Assembly: GCF_024693525.1 (NCBI RefSeq)
Contig: NZ_JAILKR010000091.1
Location: 1-29,940, forward strand
From: Selenomonas sp.
GTDB lineage: Bacteria > Bacillota_C > Negativicutes > Selenomonadales > Selenomonadaceae
DNA length: 29,940 nucleotides
Reading direction: 5' to 3'
Shown: positions 7,141-15,459 of the stretch, in pieces
Layout: the number at the start of each line of letters is the position of its first letter
How positions within the stretch are numbered: position 1 is the first letter of the stretch
Position numbers and translations under genes: made by a program
Notes under the pieces: generated by a model
The model's input: the letters and a program-made list of their open reading frames with translations, nothing else
Told to the model about the DNA's origin: nothing
The model's database searches: none

Positions 7141-7960
7141 TTATTCCTTGCCAAATTTCCGCAAAACTTCAGGCCCAACATGGTAAGGTCATCGGATTGC
7201 TCCGCCTTGCCAGCATGAATTCCCACATCCTGCCGAACCGTGGCGAGGATTTCCTGCACATCTTTTTCCCCCTGTCCACCAAGCGTTTTTCCAAGCGTTC
7301 TTCCGAATATATTTTCCCAGCCTCATTCATAGCCTCGGTCACGCCATCGGTATAGAGGAAAATCAGCTCCCCGGGCTGGAGTACCAGCCGATGGGATTCA
7401 TAGACTTCCTCCTCGTTTACCCCGAGCATGGCATGCTTCTTGGCCATTAGCACGAGATTTTTTAGGGTTGTCTTGGCGCGCATCATATAAAAGGCCTCCG
7501 GTATCCCCTTAGCTGCATCCATGGAAGCATAGATTTGAAACGCCTTGCGGTTCGTCAAAAAATCCAGCTGGGACAGGGCTCCCAGCTGGATTTTTGGGGC
7601 GACTGACAGCTCAGCCGCCACCTTCTCCCGCTCTGCTGTCACCCGGTACAGATTATCGATGTACGCTTTTAGTTCATCCGTCATAGCATTAAAACATACT
7701 GCCAGATGTTCGATTTCATCGCCAGTGTTTATTGCCAATTTCTTGTCAAGGTTGCCGCCAGAAAATAGGTTGCCGAATAATTGTCATTGCCATAGGATTT
7801 TTGCATAGGCACCAATGTCCCCGCAATGTTGGCAGTAAGGGCCACTTCCCTCTGCACCGTTTCAATCCCCTGCCTGAGTATTTGCCATAACGTCATCCCG
7901 AATCGTATCATACATTTCTCTGGTGGCAAGATATTTCTGCCACTCCGACAAATCCCTCAT
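7141..7960 (-). pseudogene. Broken HAMP/PP2C (SpoIIE-type) phosphatase
   Basis: An ATG at 7960 with GGGGGTGA upstream starts a frame that ends after 32 codons. A second frame continues a sensor-like region, and a third carries a HAMP end (NTGDEIEHLAVCFNAMTDEL), a coiled linker and pieces of a SpoIIE phosphatase: IYASMDAAK, AFYMMRAKTTLKN, and PGELIFLYTDGVTEAMNEAG. The metal-binding VGGDFYD and ADVSGKG segments are missing between the first two pieces, and a further stretch is missing before the last. The C-terminus resumes in another frame (QSDDLTML). At least two internal deletions and several frameshifts make it non-functional. Intact relatives relay signals to STAS proteins, which fits the STAS fragment next to it. 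Confidence 0.85.
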
Positions 7961-7984
7961 GCCGTCACCCCCAGCCTGCTGACA

Positions 7985-8197
7985 TCACAAACTCTCGACG
8001 GATTCGCGCATATTCAAAAGCATATCCATATTGCTATCTATCAGCACCTTTTTTACGGGGACAGCAGCTCCCGCCACGGTAAACTCCTTGCCTTCCCTCT
8101 TGGCTTTTTTCAGCAGGCGAAACAGCACCCGCAGACCTGCACTGGAAATATAAACCACAGAGCTCATATCCAAGACGGTCTTGGGGCCTTGCTTCAT
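7985..8197 (-). pseudogene. STAS-domain protein, N-terminally truncated
   Basis: Seventy residues matching the C-terminal two thirds of an anti-sigma-factor-antagonist domain: KTVLDMSSVVYISSAGLRVL contains the conserved Asp/Ser phosphorylation segment, where the Ser of SSAG is the usual site. The first 40-45 residues (first strands and helix) are absent. Its ATG overlaps the stop of the binding-protein gene as ATGA, so it could be translated by coupling, but a STAS fold without its first half is unlikely to work. It is probably a deletion product. Confidence 0.65.
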
Positions 8198-8988
8198 TTC
8201 AAATATTTTTTCTCCAGCTTCTCCATGGTACCATCCATCTTCAACTCCGCTAGTACAAAGTTAATGTAGTTCAGCCATTCCTGGTCGCCTTTTTGCATCA
8301 GGATGCCACAGGAGTGTCGCGTGAAGGGCTTATCCTTGAGGGGAGCGGCCAGCCGCTTATCCATGCGAACATAATGGGCAGCCTCCACAGTTTCTGTAAT
8401 CATAATATCCGCCTTGCCCTCGGCAATTTGACGGGGAATATCGGCATTGTCCTTATAGACGATAAGCTGGGCCTGCTGAAAATTTGCATGGGCAAACTTC
8501 TCGTTTGTCCCGCCCGGGTTAATCATCACCCGAACTTCTGGCTTATCCATAGCGGCGATGCTTTGGAATCGTTTGGCATCCTTGGCACGGCAGAGGATGG
8601 TCTTGCCCAAAAGCCCTTCCCCATAGGCATCGGACATGGCCATGTTTTTTGCCCGGTTGTAATTGCGCGAAATGCCGCAAAGAGCAATGTCGAATTTGCC
8701 TGCCTGCATATCGGCGGTAAGGGTAGGCCAGGTTGTCGGCACATACTGGATTTTTACCCCCAAGGAATCGGCAATAAGCTTCGATAACTCGGCATCAATT
8801 CCTTCATATTTTCCCGTTTGCGTATTTAAATATGACATAGGGATATAATCTCCCGTGGTGCCAATCCGAATCGTTCCGCGGGCAGAAATATCCTCAAGAT
8901 GGCCAGCCTCCCCATTTGTTCCCACTAACATCAATACGGCCATCAATAGCAGACCTATCCCCTTAACCAGCGCAGTTTTTCTCAGCAT
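8194..8988 (-). CDS. Exported family-3 solute-binding protein, cyclohexadienyl dehydratase (PheC)-like
   Basis: A 264-residue protein with a signal peptide (MLRKTALVKG, then a hydrophobic run to about residue 27) and a complete family-3 binding-protein fold (GTIRIGTTGDYIPMSYLN, YEGIDAELSKLIADSLG, FDIALCGISRN). The segment VMINPGGTNEKFAHANF and the following ADIPRQIAEGKADIMITE closely resemble PheC-type cyclohexadienyl dehydratases, which arose from amino acid binding proteins and make phenylpyruvate or phenylalanine in the periplasm. Enzyme versus transport receptor cannot be settled here, but no permease or ATPase gene is near. GGAAAG lies before the ATG at 8988. The stop overlaps the STAS fragment. 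Confidence 0.82.
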   Translation of the reverse strand: MLRKTALVKGIGLLLMAVLMLVGTNGEAGHLEDISARGTIRIGTTGDYIPMSYLNTQTGKYEGIDAELSKLIADSLGVKIQYVPTTWPTLTADMQAGKFDIALCGISRNYNRAKNMAMSDAYGEGLLGKTILCRAKDAKRFQSIAAMDKPEVRVMINPGGTNEKFAHANFQQAQLIVYKDNADIPRQIAEGKADIMITETVEAAHYVRMDKRLAAPLKDKPFTRHSCGILMQKGDQEWLNYINFVLAELKMDGTMEKLEKKYLK

Positions 8989-9011
8989 AACTCTTTCCAC
9001 CTTTCCACCAT

Positions 9012-9190
9012 TTAGTTCTCATCCATCTTCCCCAAACCTTTCTGCTGCAAAATTTCCTTTACTTTTTCGTTAGCTCGGAAAAATACGATAGGGCTGCTGC
9101 AGCTTTCCTGTATTTTCAGCAATAGGCGAATCCCTGCCGATGATATATACTCCAATCGGGTACAATCAATCCTTACCCCTTCAATACTTC
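9012..9190 (-). pseudogene. Second STAS-domain remnant
   Basis: A minus frame ending with TAA at 9014-9012 reads VRIDCTRLEYISSAGIRLLL, then about 30 more residues to KMDEN. This is again the C-terminal half of a STAS domain with the ISSAG phosphorylation motif. Upstream the frame merges into the end of the methyltransferase remnant without a start codon or ribosome site. It therefore looks like a deletion joint that fused the two genes. Confidence 0.65.
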
Positions 9191-9775
9191 CGCCAATATT
9201 CAGGGTCTGGCGTTACCCAACAACCGCCATATTCCCGTAACAAGCGTTGAATATTGGCGATGACGGTATCAGCCTCCTCACTAAAATACATCATCATGCC
9301 TTCCGTTGCGATACATAAAGGCCCACTAACATCATGCAGCGCTGCTTTTAATGAGGGGGTAGTTGGTAGCATCTACTCCCCGAAAGGATTCCTCTGCTGC
9401 TTTACTAACCAACGGACGGATAATCGGTTCAACTTCCTGTACCACGATAGGAAGGTCCAGGCCAACAAAATTCCGTGCATGCTCCGTCATATACATGGCC
9501 TTTGACGTATAACCACAGGGCAAATCCACCACGGTCTTAATCCCAGAAGCCTCAATCAAGCGGCACATGGTACGATACTTGGCCTCCACCACCAACGCAT
9601 TGCCCAGAATGGTTTCCGCATCTGTCATTTTTGGCAGCAGTGCCTTGTCTTCTAAAGCTAAAGCACGAGCAATCTTAGCCGCCCCTGGTATTCCCGCCTT
9701 TTCCATCAAGCACACCGCAGTCTTAGCGGTAAGATAAACAGGATTAACGCGTATCTGCATACTCCTTACTGACAT
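9181..9775 (-). pseudogene. SAM-dependent methyltransferase (LCM type), frameshifted
   Basis: The ATG at 9775 follows GGAGG at good distance. The protein reads SMQIRVNPVYLTAKTAVCLMEKAG in pieces typical of class I methyltransferases of the leucine-carboxymethyltransferase group, with VVDLPCGYTSKAM as the SAM-binding glycine motif and FVGLDLPIVVQE as the acidic strand. At a run of five G (plus strand 9355-9359) the frame shifts. The continuation in the next frame runs SLKAALHDVSGP, MMMYFSEEAD and WVTPDPEY to a stop at 9181. Removing one base of the run restores the frame. The middle of the protein looks complete but the C-terminus ends early where the STAS remnant begins. Confidence 0.75.
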
Positions 9776-9777
9776 TT

Positions 9778-9885
9778 TGAGCCTCCATGATTTATTTCTG
9801 CGTAAATACATTCCAGCAAATCCGTCAAACTTGGCGATACTCTGGTAGCTTGAATGGCAATCGATGCCTGTACGGTGAGTGCTGG
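9778..9885 (-). pseudogene. Possible C-terminal gene remnant
   Basis: Between budA and the methyltransferase a minus frame without a start reads ASIAIQATRVSPSLTDLLE and ends by overlapping the methyltransferase ATG. The composition is protein-like, and the pattern of R-x-SP-x-L near a C-terminus recalls LysR regulators. It is too short to identify and is listed only as a possible trace. Confidence 0.25.
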
Positions 9886-9887
9886 GA

Positions 9888-10715
9888 TTATTTTCCTCCC
9901 TGTAAACTGCTCTTGGTATCCTGCTCGGCGCTGCGGATATCTTCCTTCATATCCTTGGCCAGATTGATATCGTGGAATTTTTTATCATCATGCAAAATCA
10001 TGGTGAACTTGTCCGTTTTATCCAGATAGATAGTCCCCTTGTCAAGGGAAAGTTCTAAGATGTGGCCGCCCTTCTTCTTGTCATCCGACAGGAAATGGAA
10101 ATGCCAGCCCACCGAATTGAGTTCTCCCATGTAGCTGGGGCAATAGAGGCCGACCAAAGTGCCCTTAATATTTTTCTCGGTAAACTCAGTCTGTTTCCCC
10201 TTCAAGGCTTCCACCAGAGTAGGATACGGCTCCTTGCTTCCGTATTCACTACGGAATAAAACCGAATCAAACTGCGCATGGAGTTTCACCATATAGAAGC
10301 TGTTTGCGCCTTGCTTTTGAACTTCCTCGTTCAAAATCTTTTCAAAGGCTGCTTTATCCTTGATATCCGTTAGATTAACGGCAATATCCTTGTCAAAGAA
10401 AGTCACCGTGGCATAGGGGATAATCGTCTTGTCCGGAGCAACGACGACGCGCCCATCCCCTAAGGCCTGATATACCTTGCCATCCAACACAATCATCTCA
10501 CCGTTGAGGCCTTCAAAAGTTCCGATACCCGTATCCCCAAGCCTGCGAAGCTGCCCCACCGTCACCGTACCACCAAAATATCCCTGCGCCAAGGATTGCA
10601 GCAGAGCTACTTGGGCAATGCTCTCCCGGTCAGCGGTTGCTGCATAACTGGTGCTGCCGATCAGCAAGCCTGCCAGAAGAGATGCCATAACCTTCTTTGT
10701 CCGATTCATTTTCAT
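9888..10715 (-). CDS. budA: Alpha-acetolactate decarboxylase with signal peptide
   Basis: A 275-residue enzyme converting acetolactate to acetoin. Residues 1-25 form a signal peptide (basic MKMNRTKK, hydrophobic core, SYA end). The family sequence follows: GYFGGTVTVGQLRRLGDTGIGTF in parts, Glu69 in FEGLNGE, Arg155 in VLFRSE, and the zinc ligands His205, His207 and His218 (WHFHF...GGH). All catalytic residues known from the Bacillus brevis enzyme, which is also exported, appear to be present. AGGAG lies three bases before the ATG at 10715 and nine before a second ATG at 10709, which may be the real start. A TATAAT at 10743-10738 is a possible -10. No acetolactate synthase gene is adjacent. Confidence 0.9.
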   Translation of the reverse strand: MKMNRTKKVMASLLAGLLIGSTSYAATADRESIAQVALLQSLAQGYFGGTVTVGQLRRLGDTGIGTFEGLNGEMIVLDGKVYQALGDGRVVVAPDKTIIPYATVTFFDKDIAVNLTDIKDKAAFEKILNEEVQKQGANSFYMVKLHAQFDSVLFRSEYGSKEPYPTLVEALKGKQTEFTEKNIKGTLVGLYCPSYMGELNSVGWHFHFLSDDKKKGGHILELSLDKGTIYLDKTDKFTMILHDDKKFHDINLAKDMKEDIRSAEQDTKSSLQGGK

Positions 10716-10828
10716 ACACTCCTTTTCTCTTGCCCGATTATAAAAAACAGAATATTTCTTCGCTTTGTATTTCTACAGCGATAGAGAACCTTCCTGCTTT
10801 TCCGCCCCAAGAAACTGGCAATAGAAAA

Positions 10829-10866
10829 AGCAAAGCTCCTAAATTCCATGCTCCAGGAGCTTTGCT
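10829..10866 (-). terminator. Intrinsic terminator after the YbjN-like fragment
   Basis: AGCAAAGCTCCT (10829-10840) and AGGAGCTTTGCT (10855-10866) form a perfect 12-bp stem. On the minus strand the stem is followed by TTTTTCTAT. It ends the transcript of the YbjN-like fragment. Confidence 0.8.
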
Positions 10867-10904
10867 CGTTTAACAAAGGCAGCTTACCAATACCGCATCT
10901 GCTC

Positions 10905-11135
10905 TCATTCCCCTTGCCAAATCACTTTCATAAGGTGGCGGTAATTGGCGTTTAAATAGTCGATGATGAGTGAGAACATCGTGTAGATTGTATCTCCCTT
11001 CAGTTCTTCCTCAATTACCAGGCACACATCCAATAGCAAGTCCCCTTCTTTGTTCATGTACAGCTTGAAGGGCTTGTATCCAGAAGATTCCTCGTTGACG
11101 CGGGTCAAGAGTTCCAACTGATTTTCTTCCGACAT
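10905..11135 (-). pseudogene. YbjN-like protein, probable C-terminal fragment
   Basis: Seventy-six residues with the pattern of the C-terminal half of YbjN-type proteins (related in fold to secretion chaperones): FKLYMNKEGDLLLDVCLVI, then a helix ending HLMKVIWQG. The first half is absent, the ATG lacks a proper ribosome site, and the frame stays open upstream into the adhesin remnant. It is therefore probably the right half of a deletion joint, though a short functional protein cannot be excluded. Confidence 0.5.
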
Positions 11136-11146
11136 AGCCTTCGGTG

Positions 11147-11800
11147 CTATCTGTTCCCTTCATCCACATGCATATAGCCACCATTCACCCAGAGCTGCGG
11201 CATTTGCGTGCCGTTCTTAGCGCTTAGGTTTTCCACGGCGAAATTGCCGCCGATTAGCCGCTGATTGTTCGGGCCCATAGCCGTCAGGTGGAATACCGCA
11301 TCGCCTTCCTTAGCAGTAAGCGAACCGATTTGAATGTAATTGCCTGTCAGGACAACATCTGGTCCAGCTCCACCGCTTGCTTCTGCCAAAATCTTATCCA
11401 CCTGAGAAGCTTCCGTATTGTCTTCCATCTTCACCAACACGGCTTTGCCTTCGGCCAGATTCAAGAAAAGGTCACCACGGGTCAAAGCCACATAGGTGGT
11501 TCCGGCTGCCACAATGTCCGTGCCATTAATCGAACCCATCTCCGTATTTTGAACCGTGACATCTTCCCCGGCCGTAATATCCTTTCCTACCAGGACATTG
11601 CCATCCCCAGAGTCTAAGTGGACCATGCCATTGTCAGCATTGACGATATGCCCTACGGTAATATCTCCTTTTTCCGTGGAAAGTTCCACATTTTCCGTAA
11701 CCGATATATCCCGGCCAAAGGTAATCAAAATGCTGATAGTCTTTGCGTTCGGACCAGTTCCCCTATTCCGATTGAGGAAAAGCAGGGCATTTTTTGCGTA
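11147..11800 (-). pseudogene. Filamentous adhesin (haemagglutinin/leukotoxin-like) internal fragment
   Basis: About 215 residues of beta-helix repeat character: TEKGDITVGHIVNADNGMV, SGDGNVLVGKDITAGEDVTV, AKEGDAVFHLTAMGPNNQR, and LWVNGGYMHVDEGN. This is the texture of the very large surface adhesins common in Selenomonas and Fusobacteria. There is no signal peptide, no start of its own and no C-terminal anchor or autotransporter barrel. The upstream end runs into the dipeptidase remnant and the downstream end stops after VDEGNR, next to the YbjN fragment. It is a short internal piece of a once large gene. Confidence 0.75.
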
Positions 11801-12383
11801 AAATGCCACCATTCCGTATCCAATGCTTTAAAGCCATGCCGCAACATTGCCTCGCGCAAAATCATGCGATTCTTGAACTGCACCTCATTGATATCCACAT
11901 CTTTACCTGTCTGCATATTGAAAAGGGACAAATCTACTGTAGAACCACGGCTATGTACCGACTTAGCATCAATGTAGCCATCGGCAAAAAGTCTCGTTTT
12001 ATCCACCTGCGGATAAAAATACTCTTTCATGCGCTTGTCCCCAAGATTCTCGGCCCAGGCCACAAAATTGTCTACAGCCATCTGTGGCCGGTAGGCATCA
12101 TAAATTTTCAGCCGGTATCCCTGTTTCTTCACATCATCCGAAACCTCTTTAAGTGCATCGGCAGCCTCCTTCGTCATGAAGATACGCGGCTCCAAAATGA
12201 CATCCGGCACCGCTTCAGATAACTCCACAAATCCCGAACTATCCGCCGGATTCACCTTTGTCCCCATTGCTTCAGTGGCCGCTGGCACTGATCCAGCACT
12301 GGCCATGGGGCCACCATCAAAGGAACCGTCAAACTCGCAGCAATAAATAAACCACTGATTACTTTGCTAAGTCTTAATCTCAT
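11790..12383 (-). pseudogene. VanX/DdpX-type D-Ala-D-Ala dipeptidase, degraded
   Basis: An ATG at 12383 after GGGAGGAAATTGG starts a signal peptide (MRLRLSKVISGLFIAASL). At a run of four G on the plus strand (12307-12310) the frame changes, and the mature protein continues as MASAGSVPAATEAMG; one extra base would join the two. The dipeptidase core is recognisable: VPDVILEPR, YDAYRPQMAV, the zinc motif SVHSRGSTVD and EWWHFT with catalytic Glu and His. Segments are missing after LEPR and after TGKDVD by comparison with the family, and the C-terminus is replaced by adhesin sequence in a shifted frame. The intact enzyme would cleave D-Ala-D-Ala in the periplasm. Confidence 0.78.
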
Positions 12384-12419
12384 CCAATTTCCTCCCTTTT
12401 CTAAAGCTGATTCATTATT

Positions 12420-12429
12420 CGATACGTAT
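12420..12429. promoter_or_regulatory. GATACGTATC palindrome
   Basis: A perfect 10-base palindrome in the A/T-rich gap upstream of the dipeptidase remnant. It resembles the GTATCGATA halves found at 17581-17639. A regulator cannot be named. Confidence 0.25.
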
Positions 12430-12498
12430 CATCTCTGCCCATATACTTCTTTCTTTTTTCTTCATTTTCTGCTATTTTTGATAAATTGGCCTATCCTT

Positions 12499-13455
12499 TT
12501 AATCCATATAGGACGCTAAAAAGACAAAAACCGTCCGATAATATTCCTTAGGAACCGTATTTTTCGCATCCGCATGTCCTGCTCCTGCTATCACCACTTT
12601 TTCCTTGACTGGTGCCGCAGAGGATTCATACAATTCTTCCATCATATTGACAGGGACCAATTTATCCGCCTCCCCATGGATAAACAACATCGGCACCTCG
12701 GTGCGGGCAACACTGCGCAGCGGTGCTGCCTCCGAAACGGCCGCACCTGTTTTCATCCGGCTGACAACATCCACACAGTTCATCATCGGAAATTCCGGCA
12801 AGCCAAACAATTTCTTTAGCTGTCCCGTAAACATTGCATAGGCACTCGTATACCCGCAATCCTCGATAGCAGCCACCACCTGTGGCGGGTGTTTAGCCGT
12901 TGCCATCATCACCGTAGCCGCCCCCATGGAAATCCCATGCAGCGCAATTTGGGCCTTATCCTCACGCGTCGCGATTTCCCTGGCCCAATGAACAATATCA
13001 TCGCTTTCCTTTACACCCATGGTAAAGTATTTCCCCTCGCTCATCCCTGCCGCCCGTAAATCCGGCGTCAAGACATGATAGCCGCGCTTTAAATATTCAG
13101 AAGCATAATCCCACACAAAACTTTGGTTGCGACCATAACCATGTACCAAAATCACCCAACGATTGCTAGGCTTTGCCGGCGAAAAGTGCGTAGCCGTGAG
13201 TTTAAGTCCATCCGCAGAAACGATTGTCCAGATTTCATTTTCTACCGTAGGCTTGGCTGGTGCATCGAGTCCCGGCTCCACAATCTTGGCAGCCGCCTCC
13301 GGTATCGACGTAGCATCCGCCGGATTTTTCCGGCACAGGGCATAATCCACAAAACCACTACCGACTAAGTACCCGGCCCCGCCCAATACCATCAGCAGAA
13401 AAAAACCTGCGGCCAGCAAGTTTTTCCACCCCCTGGACCTTTTCCCTGTTTTCAT
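12499..13455 (-). CDS. Membrane-anchored alpha/beta hydrolase
   Basis: A 318-residue serine hydrolase with an N-terminal membrane anchor (residues about 12-32, after the basic MKTGKRSRGWK). The hydrolase fold shows LVHGYGRNQS (oxyanion region), the nucleophile elbow HGISMG with Ser176, Asp264 in HGEADKLVP, and His294 in GAGHADA, a complete triad. The substrate is unknown; the closest described group is the YqkD/FrsA-like set of cell-envelope hydrolases. GGGGG lies five bases before the ATG at 13455. That start overlaps the stop of the L,D-transpeptidase gene, so the two are translationally coupled and may work together on the envelope. Confidence 0.87.
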   Translation of the reverse strand: MKTGKRSRGWKNLLAAGFFLLMVLGGAGYLVGSGFVDYALCRKNPADATSIPEAAAKIVEPGLDAPAKPTVENEIWTIVSADGLKLTATHFSPAKPSNRWVILVHGYGRNQSFVWDYASEYLKRGYHVLTPDLRAAGMSEGKYFTMGVKESDDIVHWAREIATREDKAQIALHGISMGAATVMMATAKHPPQVVAAIEDCGYTSAYAMFTGQLKKLFGLPEFPMMNCVDVVSRMKTGAAVSEAAPLRSVARTEVPMLFIHGEADKLVPVNMMEELYESSAAPVKEKVVIAGAGHADAKNTVPKEYYRTVFVFLASYMD

Positions 13456-14186
13456 CATATCCCCCAATCTGCAGCCGCAGCCGGCGAAAGATTTTTCAAG
13501 GAATCGATAACGACCACACAATCCGGCCGCACCGTCTGCAGTACCAAGCGCATCTTATCCTGCGGAATGGCCACACAGCCACCAGTATACGGCTTATTGG
13601 GTCCCATACAGTGCAAGAAAATGGCCGACCCCTTCCCAGAGATACCGGCCTCATTGTAGCTGATATTGAGGCAATAAACATAGTGAACCGTATAATCTAT
13701 GATATGTTCACTGGCAGCTTTATTCAATCGCGGGTATTTCCGGATGTCTACCATCTCGTTGTATTTCATCCCTGGCCGCACATCCCCTGACCAATACATA
13801 TTTTTATCCACCTGGGTATAGGGGATGACACTGCCCGGGTCCGGGGCAATGCCAAATGCCTTCGTAAAATGGAAGGTTCCCACCGGCGTCTTAGCATCGC
13901 CTTCCTTCACCTTGCCCAACCCCCTTTTGCCAATATAGCCTGGGGTAGTCATAACCTGCTGCCACGTTCCCCTGTCATCCTTTTCATGCAACGAAACCCA
14001 AGCCGTAGTCTCCCCAACACCAGCCACCACCAAAAGCTGCGCAGCCTGCTTCGCCGCAGGAAGGGTCTGCACCCATTCCGGTGACGCCTCTCTTGCCTCC
14101 AGCTGGCCGGCAAATATATTTTCCATGGAAAACAACATAGCCAAACCAATTACAACCATCCACAAGATTTTTTTCGTTCTGGTCAT
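13455..14186 (-). CDS. Exported L,D-transpeptidase (YkuD domain)
   Basis: A 243-residue exported protein. After a signal peptide (TRTKKILWMVVIGLAMLFS) and an N-terminal region, the YkuD catalytic domain begins near residue 75 and carries the motif FLHCMG...YTGGCVAIP, with His at about 192 and catalytic Cys204. GTFHFTKAFG is the usual strand before the active site. The enzyme class makes 3-3 crosslinks in peptidoglycan or links proteins to it. Either TTG at 14189 or ATG at 14186 may start it; AGGAAGAG lies upstream. It is the first gene of a pair with the alpha/beta hydrolase, their stop and start codons overlapping. Confidence 0.88.
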   Translation of the reverse strand: MTRTKKILWMVVIGLAMLFSMENIFAGQLEAREASPEWVQTLPAAKQAAQLLVVAGVGETTAWVSLHEKDDRGTWQQVMTTPGYIGKRGLGKVKEGDAKTPVGTFHFTKAFGIAPDPGSVIPYTQVDKNMYWSGDVRPGMKYNEMVDIRKYPRLNKAASEHIIDYTVHYVYCLNISYNEAGISGKGSAIFLHCMGPNKPYTGGCVAIPQDKMRLVLQTVRPDCVVVIDSLKNLSPAAAADWGI

Positions 14187-14281
14187 CAATTTTTACTCTT
14201 CCTTTCTGTCGAAAAACTATCACTGGCCCGTTATTTTAATTATCTCCGCTTATTCTCTCCACCCAAGCGCCTTGGTGCGCC

Positions 14282-14704
14282 TTAGAATTTCCAGACATTC
14301 AGCCCAGTCTGTGCACTCTTCTTCCGGTCTATCTTCCCCGGTAGCATCGTCAGTACGATTTCGGCCGTGGCACTTACCACCGCCTCATTAAGATGACCTC
14401 CATAGGCATGTCCCTGCTCATCCCCAATGACGATATGCAAATGGCTGTATGGCTCATCATTCATCGTATCAAGCGTTCCGGTAAGTGACAGCATTTCAAA
14501 GACACCTTCCACGGTATTGGCTTTGTACTGCTGGGTCGTGACATTATACACGCCCATAACCACTCGCTTCACAGCCCCAAGCCCCTGAACCTTGGCCAGC
14601 TCGATCCGCTCCTGCTGTGCCACCTGCCTAAGAGCGGCACAGATCTCATCATCAGGGTCCAGGCGCACCAGTATACTCGTATCATCCAAAATCTTGCACT
14701 CCAT
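14282..14704 (-). CDS. PPC (DUF296) domain protein
   Basis: A 140-residue protein that is one complete PPC domain, the domain shared by plant AT-hook proteins and small prokaryotic proteins. Hallmarks are VQGLGAVKRVVMGVYN, the histidine pair in SHLHIVIGD, and GHAYGGHLNEAVVSATAEIVL. The domain forms trimers, and the histidines suggest a metal site. The function in bacteria is not known. There is no AT-hook. AAGGAG precedes the ATG. It lies 69 bases from the Ogt-type gene, transcribed the same way, and may share its transcript. Confidence 0.9.
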   Translation of the reverse strand: MECKILDDTSILVRLDPDDEICAALRQVAQQERIELAKVQGLGAVKRVVMGVYNVTTQQYKANTVEGVFEMLSLTGTLDTMNDEPYSHLHIVIGDEQGHAYGGHLNEAVVSATAEIVLTMLPGKIDRKKSAQTGLNVWKF

Positions 14705-14773
14705 ACGCTGCTCCTTTCTAATCCATCTATCTGTCGCCTTATAGATTCGCCAACAGCCAAGGCAGTTCCTTCC

Positions 14774-15271
14774 TTACCGCTTTCCTTCTAATTCCAATAA
14801 ATACTTTTTCCGCCACAAACCGCCCGCATATCCCGTAAGACTGCCATCACTTCCCACCACGCGATGACAGGGCACAATGATGGCAATGGGATTATGGCCT
14901 ACCGCACCGCCTACAGCCTGTGCTGACATTCGTTTTTTTCCTAACCTATTCGCGACCTCTGCCGCAATATCCCCATAACTCACCGTTGTTCCATACGGAA
15001 TGCGGCTCAGAATATCCCATACCACACGCTGGAATGGTGTTCCCGACAGGAACAGAGGCGGCATAAAATCCGGGCAGCTGCCTTGAAAATAGCCGTCAAG
15101 CCATCGCCGCACAGAATCGAAAACTGGCAGCGCCGCATCAAACTTTACCTCCGGCCCTACCGTCAAGCGTTTCCCTTCCACCTCCACAAAATCCAATTCT
15201 GTCAAAGAGCGGCCATCCCCCAGCATATACATTTCTCCTACTGGCGATTGATACTCCGCACAATAAAGCAT
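14774..15271 (-). CDS. ogt: Methylated-DNA--protein-cysteine methyltransferase
   Basis: A 165-residue DNA repair protein that removes the methyl group from O6-methylguanine in a suicide reaction. The C-terminal domain is complete: GTPFQRVVWDILSRIPYG, the helix-turn-helix with the Arg finger (SAQAVGGAVGHNP), and the active site IVPCHRV with Cys135. The N-terminal domain is short, as in Ogt-type proteins, and lacks the Ada sensor part. AGGTGG precedes the ATG. The upstream gap to the divergent Fur-family gene contains the Fur-gene promoter. Confidence 0.93.
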   Translation of the reverse strand: MLYCAEYQSPVGEMYMLGDGRSLTELDFVEVEGKRLTVGPEVKFDAALPVFDSVRRWLDGYFQGSCPDFMPPLFLSGTPFQRVVWDILSRIPYGTTVSYGDIAAEVANRLGKKRMSAQAVGGAVGHNPIAIIVPCHRVVGSDGSLTGYAGGLWRKKYLLELEGKR

Positions 15272-15414
15272 TCTCTCACCACCTTTCTTTTTTAGTCTAC
15301 CATATATCTTCTTTCTATGTTTCCCCTAAAGCTTTACACACCGGAGCAATAAAAAAACTTGCTTCTGGCAATAGACCTGAAAATAATAGTTTTTCTGGCC
15401 AATCAGGAATAATG

Positions 15415-15429
15415 ACGTTATAATAACGA
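15415..15429 (+). promoter_or_regulatory. 7-1-7 palindrome over the -10 of the Fur-family gene
   Basis: ACGTTAT-A-ATAACGA matches the 7-1-7 layout of Fur-family boxes (six of seven pairs) and resembles the Firmicute Zur box TCGTAATNATTACGA. It contains the TATAAT (15419-15424) of the only plausible promoter of the Fur-family gene 31 bases downstream, so it fits autorepression. Confidence 0.6.
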
Positions 15430-15459
15430 ATAGCAGCATGACAATCGAGGTGACATCCT

